From Planctomycetota bacterium (GTDB lineage: Bacteria > Planctomycetota > Planctomycetia > Pirellulales > Pirellulaceae), in the NCBI GenBank assembly GCA_016872775.1, contig VGZA01000038.1, positions 1-57,757 of the forward strand: 57,757 nt of DNA, written 5' to 3'. Below, piece after piece: positions 44,410-55,500 of the stretch. The notes below the pieces were generated by a model. That model searched no databases and was not told the origin of the DNA. It worked only from the letters and a program-made list of their open reading frames with translations. A program made the translations under genes and the position numbers. Positions within the stretch are counted from its first letter, which is position 1, and each line of letters starts with the position of its first letter.

Positions 44410-44490
44410 GGAGAGTGTTACCGAGTTCCTCGGGAAGCTTGCCAAAATGCCGAGCGAAGCGTCCACGGAGCCAGATTGCCTGCCAGGTCT

Positions 44491-45927
44491 TCAGGCCAGC
44501 AACGATTGGACGATGCCGCACGGTTGCTTGTCGACCAGCGAGACTTCCTGCAGATTGCGTGGAAAGGTCAAGCTGTTGTGGTCGAGTCCAAACAGGTGCA
44601 GCAGCGTGGCCTGATAGTCGTTATGCGTCACCACATCCTGAATCGCCTTGTGACCGAACTCATCCGTCGCGCCGTGCACATATCCCGCGCGAAATCCGCC
44701 GCCCGCCACCCACTGGCTGAAACCGTATGTATTGTGGTCGCGACCGACCTTGTCGGGACCCGTATCGTTCTGGATCACGGGCAGTCGACCCATTTCGCCA
44801 CCCCAGTGCACGATCGTCTCTGCGAGCAGACCGCGTTGCTTGAGATCCTTGACCAAAGCGGCCGATGGCTTGTCCACTTTTCGGCAGGCGGACGGCAACG
44901 CCGAACGGATGCTGCCATGATGATCCCAGAACTGATATCGTGTGTAGATCTGTACAAACCGGACTCCACGTTCCACCAGTCGCCGGGCAATCAGACATCG
45001 CTCGCCAAAATCTTTGGTCGCCGGGTCATCGATTCCGTACAGCCGCAACGTATCGGCCGTCTCGCCCGAAAGATCGACCGCCTCTTTGGCGGCAGACTGC
45101 ATCCGGGCGGCTAACTCGAAGCTGGCCATCCTCGCTTCCAGATCCGATTCGCCAGGATGCTCGCTCAAATGTTCGCGATTCAGCGATTCCAAGAAGCTCA
45201 AGTAACGAGCCTGCGGCGCACCCTGCAACTGCGGCGGCGCATCCAGATTCAGGATGCGCGGTTCGCGAGGTCGGATCACCGTGCCCTGGTACAACGACGG
45301 CAGCCAACCATTCGACCAGTTCTGCACGCCCAGCACTGGCAGCCCTTCCGGATCGATCAAGACGACGAACGCCGGCAGATTCTGGCTTTCCGATCCGAGA
45401 CCATACGCGAGCCAACTGCCAAGCGACGGGCGATACGACACCGCGCGCCCGGTATTCATGGCATCGATCGACTGGCCGTGGTTGTTTACCCCGGTGTGCA
45501 TCGAACGGATCAGGGTGATTTCATCGGCGATCGAAGCCGTTTCAGGAATCAATTCCGAAAACTGCATCCCGGCCTGACCGTATTCCTTGAATTTCCACGG
45601 CGAGCCCAGCACTTTGGAACTGGCCTGGGCTGCGTTGTCGTATTTGATTTCCCCGGGAAAGGTCTGCCCATCCAGCTCGTTCAGCTTCGGTTTCGGATCA
45701 AATAAATCGACCTGACTCGGACCACCTTGCATAAAAATCGACACCATCGACTTGGCCTTTGCAGGCAAAGGGGCGACTTTCGGCAGGAGGTCGTATTTGC
45801 GAGGGACGAGTTCCGGACGGGCCGGTGCGCCGATCGATTGCTGGCGCATCAGCCACGCCAGGGCCAGCGATCCGACTCCGTAGGTCGCGGAATGCAGCAG
45901 CTTGCGGCGGGAAAGGGACGCGGACAT
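44491..45927 (-). CDS. DUF1501 family protein, operon partner of PSD1 cytochrome
   Basis: 478 aa from ATG 45927, 7 nt after the cytochrome gene stop. Start MSASLSRRKLLHSATYGVGS is a Tat signal. DUF1501 marks: SIFMQGGPSQVDLFDPKPKL, SELIPETASIADEITLIRSM, CLIARRLVERGVRFVQIY, WDHHGSIRSALP, VHWGGEMGRLPVIQNDTGPDK and YQATLLHLFGLDHNSLT. In planctomycetes these genes form conserved pairs with DUF1549/DUF1553 cytochromes and are thought to act together on exported substrates. The gene ends 82 nt from the MITE-like element. Confidence 0.95.
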   Translation of the reverse strand: MSASLSRRKLLHSATYGVGSLALAWLMRQQSIGAPARPELVPRKYDLLPKVAPLPAKAKSMVSIFMQGGPSQVDLFDPKPKLNELDGQTFPGEIKYDNAAQASSKVLGSPWKFKEYGQAGMQFSELIPETASIADEITLIRSMHTGVNNHGQSIDAMNTGRAVSYRPSLGSWLAYGLGSESQNLPAFVVLIDPEGLPVLGVQNWSNGWLPSLYQGTVIRPREPRILNLDAPPQLQGAPQARYLSFLESLNREHLSEHPGESDLEARMASFELAARMQSAAKEAVDLSGETADTLRLYGIDDPATKDFGERCLIARRLVERGVRFVQIYTRYQFWDHHGSIRSALPSACRKVDKPSAALVKDLKQRGLLAETIVHWGGEMGRLPVIQNDTGPDKVGRDHNTYGFSQWVAGGGFRAGYVHGATDEFGHKAIQDVVTHNDYQATLLHLFGLDHNSLTFPRNLQEVSLVDKQPCGIVQSLLA

Positions 45928-45934
45928 CGGCGGG

Positions 45935-48718
45935 TTACTCCGTGTACAGGAACTCGTTGGAACTGAAGATCGCCTGGCATAACCCGGCCCATGCCCAATG
46001 GACGGGATCAATTCTCTTCGACGCGTCCGGCTCCTCCCCTGCCCTTGCCGTGAAGGCTTGAGTCTGGTCGGCGAGGAACTGCTGCGCGGCGGCAACTTCG
46101 GCGGGGCGCGCGGCCCGGCCAAACGCCAGCGCCCAGGCGCGCTGAATTCGTTCCAAGCCGTTTGTAGACTCCGCAGACTCCGGCGAATCCGGAGCCTCCA
46201 GCTGCAACCGTCTCGCGAAATCACGGGCTGCTTCGACGGCGAAATCGCTGTTCATCATTAACAACGATTGCGGCGTCACGGTCGACGCATTGCGGGCCGA
46301 GCAATTGGGCTCCAGCGACGCCAGATCGAATGTATCGAGCATCCCCAGCAGGCGTGTGCGTCGCAGCTGGATATAGACGCTGCGCCTGCAGTCCTCGCCG
46401 TGCATCGGGATTACGGGCCCGGGTCGATTCTCGCCGTTCTTGTTCTCGATGCCGACTACAATCTGCCCGACTTCGTCTTCCATCACCGGGACCGCGGGAC
46501 CAAACGCTTTTGCTACCAGCATGCCATTGACGGCCAGCATGCTGTCGCGGACCGATTCGGCCTCCAAACGCCGCACCGGATATCGGCCCAGCAGACGATT
46601 ATCGGGGTCGGCCTGTTCCAGGTCCTCGCGGCGGCGCGAACTTTGACGCCAGGTCGTCGAGCAGAGAATCATGCGATGGAGGCGTTTCGCCGACCAGGGC
46701 GCATTCGAGTCCGCGCCCCGCCGCGACAACGACGACGCCTCCCCGCTGCCGACAGGACTGGCCGCGAATCGCGCCGCGAGCCAATCGAGCAACTCCGGGT
46801 GCGTCGGACGTTCGCCCAAAACTCCAAAGTCACCAGGCGTTGCGACGATTCCCCGACCGAAATGATGGTGCCAGAACTGATTGACGATGACGCGTCCGAC
46901 CAGCGGGTGCCGCCCCGATGTCAAGTGCCGGGCATAAGCCAGCCGCCGCCCCGAAGTTACCAGCTGAGCGTCCTTGGTCGGAAGCGGATCCGTCTGGTGC
47001 GACACGAGCACCGACAGTTCGGCGGGAGCAAGCGCCTGTCGCGCCTGATCGGGATCACCGCGGCGGAAGAGTCGGGTCTCCGGCAGTTGGCCCGGCACCT
47101 CGGTAAGGCAACTGATAAAATCCTCCACGGGTTTCGTCTTGCGCAGGTTGGCGATCGTCTCCGCATCCTTCTTCAAGTCCTCGGCGGCCTGGTTGTCATA
47201 AAGATAGAGCGACCCCGCGTCGACGTTCACGCTGGGAAATTCCTTCAACAACTGCACCTGCTCCGGAGTGCGTTTGTCCACGGGCGCATTGCGGGCCTCC
47301 CGCACGGGTTCGCGCTTGTCGTCCGCGATTTTCGCCAGTTCTTTTTCCAAGGTCTTGGCGATATAGTCGTTCTGTTTTTCCGTTCGCTTGGCCTCGGCCT
47401 GCACCGCCTGGGCCTCGATTTCGGTCGACTTCGCGCGGTCGGCGTCCGTCGCCAGGGACACCTGGCGTTGCGATGGATTCCTCCATGCGCCGAGATCAAA
47501 GGCCGGTTCAAATATCGCTCGCAGGCGGTAATAGTCCTCCTGTGAAATCGGATCGTAGCGATGGTCGTGACATTGCGCGCAACCGACCGTGAGTCCCAGC
47601 AACGAACTGCTGAAGACCTTCAGCGATTCGGCGATCACCGCGTTGCCCGCCTCTTTCACCGCCGCTCCCGACGCCGTCCCGTCGGGTACCGTGCGAAGGA
47701 AACCGGTCGCGATCAACCGATCCTGATCCTGGGCCGACAAATTCGCGAACGGCTGCGGCAGCAGCTCGTCTCCGGCGATTTGCTCGACGATGAATTCGTC
47801 CCACGGCTTGTCGGCGTTCATCGAACGAATGACATAGTCGCGATATTTGTAGGCATAGGGGCGGGGCGGATCGGTCTCCGAGTAACCGTCCGAATCGCAG
47901 TAACCCGCCGTGTCCAGCCAGTGCCGTCCCCAGTGTTCGCCGAGTCGCGGCGATGCCAGCAGGCGATCGATCCACCGCTCCAAGGCGTCGGGACGATCGT
48001 CCGCGGTGAGTTCCGCGACTTCCGCCGGATCGGGCGGCAGGCCTCGCAGGTTGAACGACGCGCGGCGCGCGAGCTGCTCAAGACGCGCATCGTCCGAAAA
48101 ATGCAATCCCTGCCGTTCGAGCCGACTCGAAATGAACGCATCCACGGGCGTGCGGAGCGCGCCGACGCGGGCCACGTCGGGCGGGACCGGCAGTCGCAAC
48201 GGCTGGAACGCCCAGTACTCGCGTTCGGTCGCGGAGATCAACGCTTCCGCGGCATCTTCCGGTTCCGGCCCAACGGTTTTCGCGCCGCCGGCGATCCAGC
48301 GCTGGATTGTCTCCCGCTCTTTGGCGCTAACGGTCCCTTTGGGCGGCATCTCGCCGTTCATGATGCGTCGCAGCAGCAAACTCTCGTCCGGCCGCTCCGG
48401 CACGATTGCGGGGCCGGAGTCACCGCCGCGCAGCGCCAGCCGGCGCAAGCGCAGATCGAGTCCCGCCTGCGTTTCGCCCCCTTCGCCATGACATGGAAAA
48501 CAGTGCGCTTTGAAGATCGGCCGCACATGCTGCTCATAGGTCAGTACCTCTTCCGCATTCAGTCGAGGAAGCACGGCCAGCGCGGCAAGCAACGCCAGCA
48601 GCCGGGCCACGATCGAGTGCTCGCCCCGCACACGGCGCGGCTGCCGACGATCTCCGGGCGACATTCGACAAGATCGACTGCGTAATCCGACGCGGCGTTG
48701 GCGAGGAAACGAAATCAT
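45935..48718 (-). CDS. PSD1-type cytochrome: PSCyt1, DUF1549 and DUF1553
   Basis: 927 aa from ATG 48718; internal ATG 48664 is also possible. A signal (IVARLLALLAALAVLPRL) precedes PSCyt1 (PF07635) with the haem motif HCFPCHGEGGETQAGLDLR. DUF1549 (PF07583) then has DAFISSRLERQGLHFSDD, LARRASFNLRGLPP, LDTAGYCDSDGYSETDPP and a second CAQCH in VGCAQCHDHRYDPISQEDYY. A charged coiled-coil segment (KSTEIEAQAVQAEAKRTEKQ) lies in the middle. DUF1553 (PF07587) covers the C-terminus (RVIVNQFWHHHFGRGIV, RRLEAESVRDSMLAVNG, TPQSLLMMNSDF). Exported multidomain c-type cytochrome, function unknown; cotranscribed with DUF1501. Confidence 0.95.
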   Translation of the reverse strand: MISFPRQRRVGLRSRSCRMSPGDRRQPRRVRGEHSIVARLLALLAALAVLPRLNAEEVLTYEQHVRPIFKAHCFPCHGEGGETQAGLDLRLRRLALRGGDSGPAIVPERPDESLLLRRIMNGEMPPKGTVSAKERETIQRWIAGGAKTVGPEPEDAAEALISATEREYWAFQPLRLPVPPDVARVGALRTPVDAFISSRLERQGLHFSDDARLEQLARRASFNLRGLPPDPAEVAELTADDRPDALERWIDRLLASPRLGEHWGRHWLDTAGYCDSDGYSETDPPRPYAYKYRDYVIRSMNADKPWDEFIVEQIAGDELLPQPFANLSAQDQDRLIATGFLRTVPDGTASGAAVKEAGNAVIAESLKVFSSSLLGLTVGCAQCHDHRYDPISQEDYYRLRAIFEPAFDLGAWRNPSQRQVSLATDADRAKSTEIEAQAVQAEAKRTEKQNDYIAKTLEKELAKIADDKREPVREARNAPVDKRTPEQVQLLKEFPSVNVDAGSLYLYDNQAAEDLKKDAETIANLRKTKPVEDFISCLTEVPGQLPETRLFRRGDPDQARQALAPAELSVLVSHQTDPLPTKDAQLVTSGRRLAYARHLTSGRHPLVGRVIVNQFWHHHFGRGIVATPGDFGVLGERPTHPELLDWLAARFAASPVGSGEASSLSRRGADSNAPWSAKRLHRMILCSTTWRQSSRRREDLEQADPDNRLLGRYPVRRLEAESVRDSMLAVNGMLVAKAFGPAVPVMEDEVGQIVVGIENKNGENRPGPVIPMHGEDCRRSVYIQLRRTRLLGMLDTFDLASLEPNCSARNASTVTPQSLLMMNSDFAVEAARDFARRLQLEAPDSPESAESTNGLERIQRAWALAFGRAARPAEVAAAQQFLADQTQAFTARAGEEPDASKRIDPVHWAWAGLCQAIFSSNEFLYTE

Positions 48719-49028
48719 GGGGGATACTACCGGCATGCAAGTCCACAGGCGGGAAAGTTCAGGCGGGTCAAACCACGGCCGGCCAGCAAGTCCGAATTCT
48801 CTTGCTCGCCGCCCGTGGCGATCTCTGTGTTACGATGACAGAGTTTGCTCGCCAATTCAAGTGCTTTTCGACGGCCGAGGGAACGGGCGAACGCCAAGGC
48901 ATAGGCGGCAAGGCAAAGGAACAGGCGGCGCGGATGGGAAGCCCGATCGACGCAAGGCAGGAGGCAGTGCTCTGGTGCCGTTCCGCAAAGGCGAATCGGG
49001 CACCAATCGCCACGCACGGCGCCACGCG
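48719..49028. other. Intergenic region, no convincing gene
   Basis: 310 nt upstream of the cytochrome gene (minus) and of the small plus-strand gene. Frames of 76-96 codons exist on both strands but lack recognisable motifs. It probably contains divergent promoters. Confidence 0.45.
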
Positions 49029-49244
49029 ATGAATCTGCAGCGTGAGTCCGAGGTGCGCCGCGATTGCCAGGCGCTGGGATTGACGCTTCAGATCAAGAAC
49101 CAGGGTCACCATTGGTGTTTCTCGCATGGAACGTTTCTGGCCGAATGGTGGCCATCCAGCGCGAAACTGGTCATCAACAAGCCATGGGAGAATGGAATTC
49201 ATTGTCACGATCACCCGGCGATGCACCGCGCAATGCGCGGTTGA
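49029..49244 (+). CDS. Small phage-like protein of unknown function
   Basis: 71 aa from ATG 49029. It has a compact conserved-looking sequence: VRRDCQALGLTLQIKNQGHH, WCFSHGTFLAEWWPSSAKLV, INKPWENGIHCHD. The GxHHW / WWPS / KxWxNGIHxHD pattern is familiar from small phage and prophage proteins without known function. The frame continues upstream but that part has no such pattern. No other phage genes surround it. It overlaps the start of the next predicted gene by 61 nt. Confidence 0.6.
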   Translation: MNLQRESEVRRDCQALGLTLQIKNQGHHWCFSHGTFLAEWWPSSAKLVINKPWENGIHCHDHPAMHRAMRG

Positions 49245-49597
49245 TCATCGTCGCTCGTTTTCAAGTCGAACCATTGGCGCGCGCGATGCGCACCGCCGGC
49301 CTGTTCGTCGACATTCCGAACCGCTCGCCGGGTGGGCAAACGTTGATCACCGAACCGCGAGTGATTTCCGAGCCGCAACTCAGCATGCGACAATTGCTGG
49401 ATGCCATCGACCAGTTGCCCGAGGAAATGCGCCGGCAACTACCTTGCACTGATTCCATCGAGATTCAGCCGGGAATATCCGCGCGGGGAAGCGAAGGGGC
49501 GTCACTCGAAGCGTCCCTGCTGCAGCGGAGTTCCGCGATCGGCGCGACTCTTCGACTCGGTGAAGCTCCCACGGGCAATACTCACCGGGTCGGATAG
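49184..49597 (+). CDS. Hypothetical protein
   Basis: 137 aa from ATG 49184, overlapping the small gene before it; a start nearer 49240 is possible. It has a natural-looking alpha/beta sequence (RLIIVARFQVEPLARAMRTA, GLFVDIPNRSPGGQTL, LRQLLDAIDQLPEEMRRQLP) but no family I recognise. It contains no signal peptide. Its last 16 nt overlap the tail of the giant minus-strand gene, so the 3' end is compact. Confidence 0.45.
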   Translation: MGEWNSLSRSPGDAPRNARLIIVARFQVEPLARAMRTAGLFVDIPNRSPGGQTLITEPRVISEPQLSMRQLLDAIDQLPEEMRRQLPCTDSIEIQPGISARGSEGASLEASLLQRSSAIGATLRLGEAPTGNTHRVG

Positions 49598-52500
49598 AGG
49601 CGAATCCCGCGCAGGTCGATCATCGCCGACTTGATGGGGCCAAGTCCGCGCATCACCAGCTCGTACGTTCCCGGCTCGAGCTGGAATACGCCCACCTCGC
49701 GAGTGCGATACTGATCCCAATCGCCGGTGCTGACGACGGAACCGCCAATCGTCTGATCGCCAACTTCAATGACGTAACGATCTCCCGCACTGTCGGCATG
49801 TGCAGCGTAGTCGATCACGCAACGATATTTGCCTGGCTTGCGCACGGCGATCGTCCAGACGGCGCGATCGTCGGTGCTCTGCCAATACCCCAGATTCCGG
49901 TACTGGTCCTCAAGGACCAGGGACGGGCCGTAGATACGGGCGTTTGTGGCCAGCAATTTCAAGGCTCCGTCGTCTTCGGCGGACACGGTCGCGGGTTCGT
50001 TCCCCGGGAACTTTTTCGGCGGCGTCGCGTGCCGGCGCAGATAGGCGATCGCGTCGCGAAGTTCTCGCGGCGAGAGATCCTTTTCCAATCCCTCCGGCAT
50101 CAGCGATTTGCCGGTCGACTTGAGCGTATCGATATGCGAACGCAAGACCGTCACCGACTTACCGTCTTGCCCCAACAACGTGACGCTCGTGCCTGTCTCC
50201 GCCGCCAGCATCCCGGTCAAGGAACGGCCGTCGTCGGTGACGATGACAAAGTCCAGGTAGCGGTCTTCGATCGCTCGATTCGGATCAAGGACCGACGTCA
50301 CCAGGGCATCCAGCGGCTTGCCGGCCAGCGCGGCCAGATCGGGTCCCACGGCATGGCCTTCTCCGTTGAGCCGATGGCACGGCGCGCAACGCTTGGCGAA
50401 CACCAGCTTGCCGGCGCCATCGTCGGCGTCGCCCGTCATTTCCGCGAGATAGCGCCGAACGAGTTCCACTTTGGAACCACCGCCAAACGTGGAGAACAAT
50501 TGCGCGGCGCGCTGGCGGATGGAATCGTTGGCGTGCGCCAGCAGCTGCTGGCGGCGTCGAGCGTCAAGCTGACTGGCCGACAGCGTTCCCGCCTCGACCA
50601 TCTCCAACAACTTCTGCGTCCAGTCGACGCGACCGATCAGTAGATCCAGGATTACCGCCCGCAAGCCAGGACTCTGACGCTCCCACCCCGCGAGCAACGT
50701 GTCGGGGACGGAAGCATCGCCCGTTCGAGCCGCCGCCGCGACCGCGGCCGATTGTAATTCCATCGCAACGCGCGGAGAAAGCAGTTTCTGAATTACAGGC
50801 CGTTCCGCATCCCTGCGATCGGGATCGCGTCCAAGCAACCGTACGGCCGCCAATCGGTCGGCAATCGGCGCCGCATCATCCATGGCCACCTGACCGGCGT
50901 TGGCCGTCAGTCTGGCAAGTTCCTCTCGCAGCTCCGCATCGACCAGCATCGTGATCCGCCGCTGCCGTCGCTCGGAAGCGTCCAGAATCGCCGCCAGCGC
51001 GCTGAACTGCCACGACTGGAACTTGCCATCAACGGGACGCACCAGGGACGCCAACAATGTCGACAACCGGTCCTGGGGCACCACCGCGGCGGCCGTGGAC
51101 AGAATCCCGTCGAGAACCGCTCCATCGCGAGCCGCCACGCCCGTTTTCAGCACGCCGCGTAAGGTCGCTTCAAGGTTCGACGCATGCAGCGAGCTCAAGG
51201 CGGCTGTCCGATGATACGGATTACCACCGGACTGCGCCAGCAGTTCGGCCAGTAACTCCCCACCGCGGGGATCACGGAATTGGCCGATTGTCGACGCGAC
51301 CTGCAGGCGCACCGCGGGGTCGGGATCGTGAAGCAATGCGTCCAAGGGCGGCGGCAACGAGTTCAACATGTCGCCGCCCGCAGTGATGGCCAGCGATTCC
51401 AGTAAGCGAACCGCCTGACGCCGCACACCGGGGTGGGAATCACGCAGCGCCGGCGTCAGAACTTCATCACGCAGCGCGCACAGCCCCTCCAACGTCCATA
51501 ACGCCTGCATCCGGGTCTGCGGCAGGTCGGATCGCCGCGCGAGTGACTCCAGGGAGGGAACAACCGACACGTCGTTTTTCCATACAATCCACTGCTGTCC
51601 CATGTCGCGCAGCCAGCCGTTGTTCGATTCGAGCAACCGCAAGGCGCGCTGTGCGTCGAGCGGCTCCAGGTCGGGAAGCGCACGGCGCGGCGCGTCCGCG
51701 GCAACAACCCGATAGATCCGGCCGCGGTCAGATCCGGCGCGCAGGTCGAGTTTCCGTTGCCACGCCAACGGAATCCACTCGGGATGCTCAATCACCGCGC
51801 GGTACATGTCGGCGATCCAGAGTCCGCCATCCGGACCGGTCCGCGCCATCACCGGCCGAAACCAATTGTCGCTGGACGACAGGAATTCGCTCTGCTGCCC
51901 ATCCGCCGTACGCCGACTGCGGAACGATACCCCTTCACCGGTCATGACCTCATGATGCACCAGATTGTGAACCGGTTCGCAGATGAAAACATGGGCCGAA
52001 AATGGCCCCTCCGGCAACGGCATTCCGAGCGACACGTCGCGAAAAACCTCCGGACTGCAGGCCGACGTGAATCGATTCGACATATTGAAATCGTTGAACC
52101 TCGCCAGGGTTCGGCTGATCGGAAAAACAGGAGCCGCCCCCGGCTGTTCGGATACGTGCACCCGTAGTTCCGGCGGCGCGATATGCGGATTCCTCCGCAG
52201 ATAGTGATCCTCGATCACATAATGCCATATCGGATTCGCGTTGTTTCCACCGAACCAATTGCCCCAGTCATCTCGATTACGACCGAATTGCGTCTGGCCT
52301 GTCTGCGCATCGAGTTCACCCGTATCGGGTCGAAATCGTAAATCGCGACCGCTAATGCCGACCGTCTGCATCGATCGCGTCGAGTGGATCTCGCCGCCGC
52401 TGTCGCCGTTCGCCAAGTAGAGCCAATTGTCGAATCCCCAGCGCAAACCGTTGACGCGATGCTGCTGGTTCCCTTCTTGAAACCCGCGAAGCAGAACGGT

Positions 52501-55500
52501 TCGTCGATCGGCGCGACCATCGCCGTCGGTGTCTTCCGCCAGAAAGACCTCGGGAGCGGTCGAGACGATGACCGCATCACGCCAGACCTTGATCCCGGTC
52601 GGAAACGGGATGTCATCAAGAAACAACTCTGCTTGGTCATAGACTCCATCGGCATCCCGGTCGACCAGTCGTTTCACGCGTCCGCCCGGCACGCCCTTGG
52701 TGTCCCCGGGTCCGTTCCAGTTCAAGCCGTTGGGATAATCGCGCATTTCCACGACCCACAGGCTGCCGTCCAATCCCCAATCGAAGGCAACGGGGTCCTC
52801 GACCAGCGGCTCGGCCGCAACCAGTTCGATCCGCAAGCCGGGCGGCAGCCGCATCGATTCCAGCGCTTCGCGCGGCGACTTGGGAGGCGGAATGTCGGCC
52901 TGCTTGACCGCCGGGTAGAACCAGGCAGGCAGCAGTTTCTGCACCGTATCGACGATGGAGTCTTCGACCTCGTCGCGAAAACGGCCAGCGATGCCGTAGT
53001 AGAGCATCGACGTATCGACCTCGTATCCGCCTTCATTCAGAACGCGTTTCGACGGGATGTAGCATGGCACCGTATTGGCGTAGGCCGTAATCCACAGGCG
53101 ACTCGCGTCCAACTCATTCCGCAGCCGTGTCGCATAATCGACGACCACTTCGCCGCTGAGGAAGACCATCGCCAGGTCGCCAATACGAGTCGGCCGGGCA
53201 GCGCCGTCGGAAAGTCGCGCTCCAAACACCCAGGTAGCGATCGGATAAGGAACCGTCTTCGATATTTCGTCGGCCTGGTCCAGTTTGCGCAGTTGCTGGC
53301 GCGCATGGTAACCGACGACACCCGGTTGACGAGCCCGTTCTTCCCACTGTACCCGGTCCGGGATCGCCTCCAATTCCAGCGTCAACGTGCGCATGCGGCA
53401 GTCGAGTTGCGGCGCAATCGGCGTCAGCTCGGTGGCCAGCAACCGACGAACCTCGACGGCAATCGCTTCGCCGTGACGGACCGCCATTTCGACCGCTCCG
53501 CGCGGCGCCGGATTGGCGTCCGCACCGCAGCCGATCGTGATGATGCCGACCGCGCCGGGAAAGCTCCGTTCGATCGACTCGCGGGCATAGCCGGCCCAAT
53601 CGCCGGAAATCTGGTTGAATTCGCCGGTCAATGTCGTGCAATGGCAGGCATAGTTGGCCACGACGGCGATCAACCGTCCCTGCAGGTCGTGGGCCGCCAG
53701 CACCGGCAACCCATGATCGACCGGTCCTCCCGCTTCGACACCGAATCCAACCCACTTGCCGTCCTTCAGCACGCGCCGGTTGGCGGCGAATCCCACCGTC
53801 CCCTGTCCCCAGGACAGTCGAGCCGGCTGGCGGGCCGCCAATGCCGCGCGCGCCACGGCGATCAGCTTCTCCGTCAGCGTGGTCGTGTACGACGCGATCG
53901 CCGCCCGCTCGTCGCCGGAAAGGTCTTCGCCAAAGAGATACGGCGCCCAGCCGTCGAGACATGGCGCGGCATGGGTATGCGTCGCGGTGATCACCACGCG
54001 TTCCGGCCGGACCCCCTGCTCCCGCAACTCGCCGACGACCGCATCGCGCACCGCCGCCGTCATGCCGCAGCTATCGACGGCGATCAAGATCGCGGGGCTG
54101 TCCCCTTCTACTCCGGCACGCTCGCTGCCCGCGCTGGCGTCGTTCGCTGCCACTCGGCCGCCGATGGCCAGCGCCTGCGCGGCGAGTCGCTGCGACACGG
54201 CGCGGGATTCCAGCTTGCGATTACCGTATCCCGCGAGCCGAATTGGGACGTCAGGCGTGATATCGATGCGCGCCGCGCCCACGACCCCGGGCGGCATTGC
54301 CCGCTTCAATTTGCGGTCGGTCCAGTTCACCAGCATTTCATCGTACGAAATGCGATCGACATGGTCCGGCAATCGATTCGTGTCTTCATTCTGCAGCCAG
54401 AGACGCCGGGAATGAAACCAGCCGCCGTTGTTGGTCCCATCCGCGCGAACCAGGGGTGGAATCGACGGTCCCGTACCCGCCGTGCCACGTATCCCTTCGA
54501 CCACGCATTGCGACCAACCCTTTTCAAGACTCTCGAACAAGTACACGCCGTACGATTCCGGACCGGAATACAATACGTCGAGTCGACGATCACCATCCAG
54601 ATCGATGAAGCGAAGATCGGCGCGATCCCCACGCGGATGCAGTCGATTGGCCAGGGCAGGCAAGTTCCACGACAGATCGCGCCATCTGCCCTCCTCGCCG
54701 CGCACCGCGATACGACTCGTCGGGCCCCCGGCAGCGCCCCAATCGATCTGGATCCTCTCCGAACGCCCGTCGCCATCAAGGTCCCGGTACCAGGTTTGTA
54801 CCTGGTTCCGGTCGGCGGGCAACAACGACTCTTCCAGCAGCAACTTCAGGTCCGACGGAATCGAATCCGCCGGGCTTCGCCAGGCCGATCGCTCGTCATC
54901 CCAGATTTTGTGCGTGAACCGTTCGGGACCATCGCGATAGACGATATCCAGGTATCCGTCCCCGTTGATGTCCACCAGCCGTGTCGAAGATGCCGTTCCG
55001 TCGGAGTTGCGAATCGGATGACCGTCCAGCAGATCGCGGTTCAACCGCTCGGCGCATTCGCGGAATGTCAGAAACTTCACCCGGCTGCCATAACGCTCCA
55101 CGGCATAGTCGATCAGTTCCACCATCTGTTCGGCACGAATCCAATTGTGCGGATGGAAGACCAGGTTGAACGTGCCGCGTTTCACCACCGCCGCATCCAG
55201 GGCGAATTTCCAATCGCGGATGGTGTCCGGATTGTTTGCACGTTGCACGTGCTGCGCCGACCAGTCGCTCGGCACGACGCAGGGAAACTCCCAGCAGGTG
55301 CCGTCGATCATGTAGGGATAAGGATAGTCCTCGATCGTGTTGACAAAGGACGGGAATGGGATGTAACGCCGGAAACGCTCGCCGCTGTCGGGCAGCTCGA
55401 CGATTTCCCGCGGCAACGAGCCGTCCTTGCTCGTAATGATGTTGAACACCGAACTGTCAATTTGCAGGAAGTTACCTTGCGGCGTTCGCGCGCCGAACGC

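Noticed and set aside
44098-45114. Plus-strand frame beginning in the MITE-like element (MPPACPGV)
   Set aside because: It arises from the palindrome and then runs antisense through a DUF1501 gene.
48802-49032. 76-codon plus-strand frame upstream of the small phage-like gene
   Set aside because: No motif, no good ribosome site, and the opposite strand frame is equally open.
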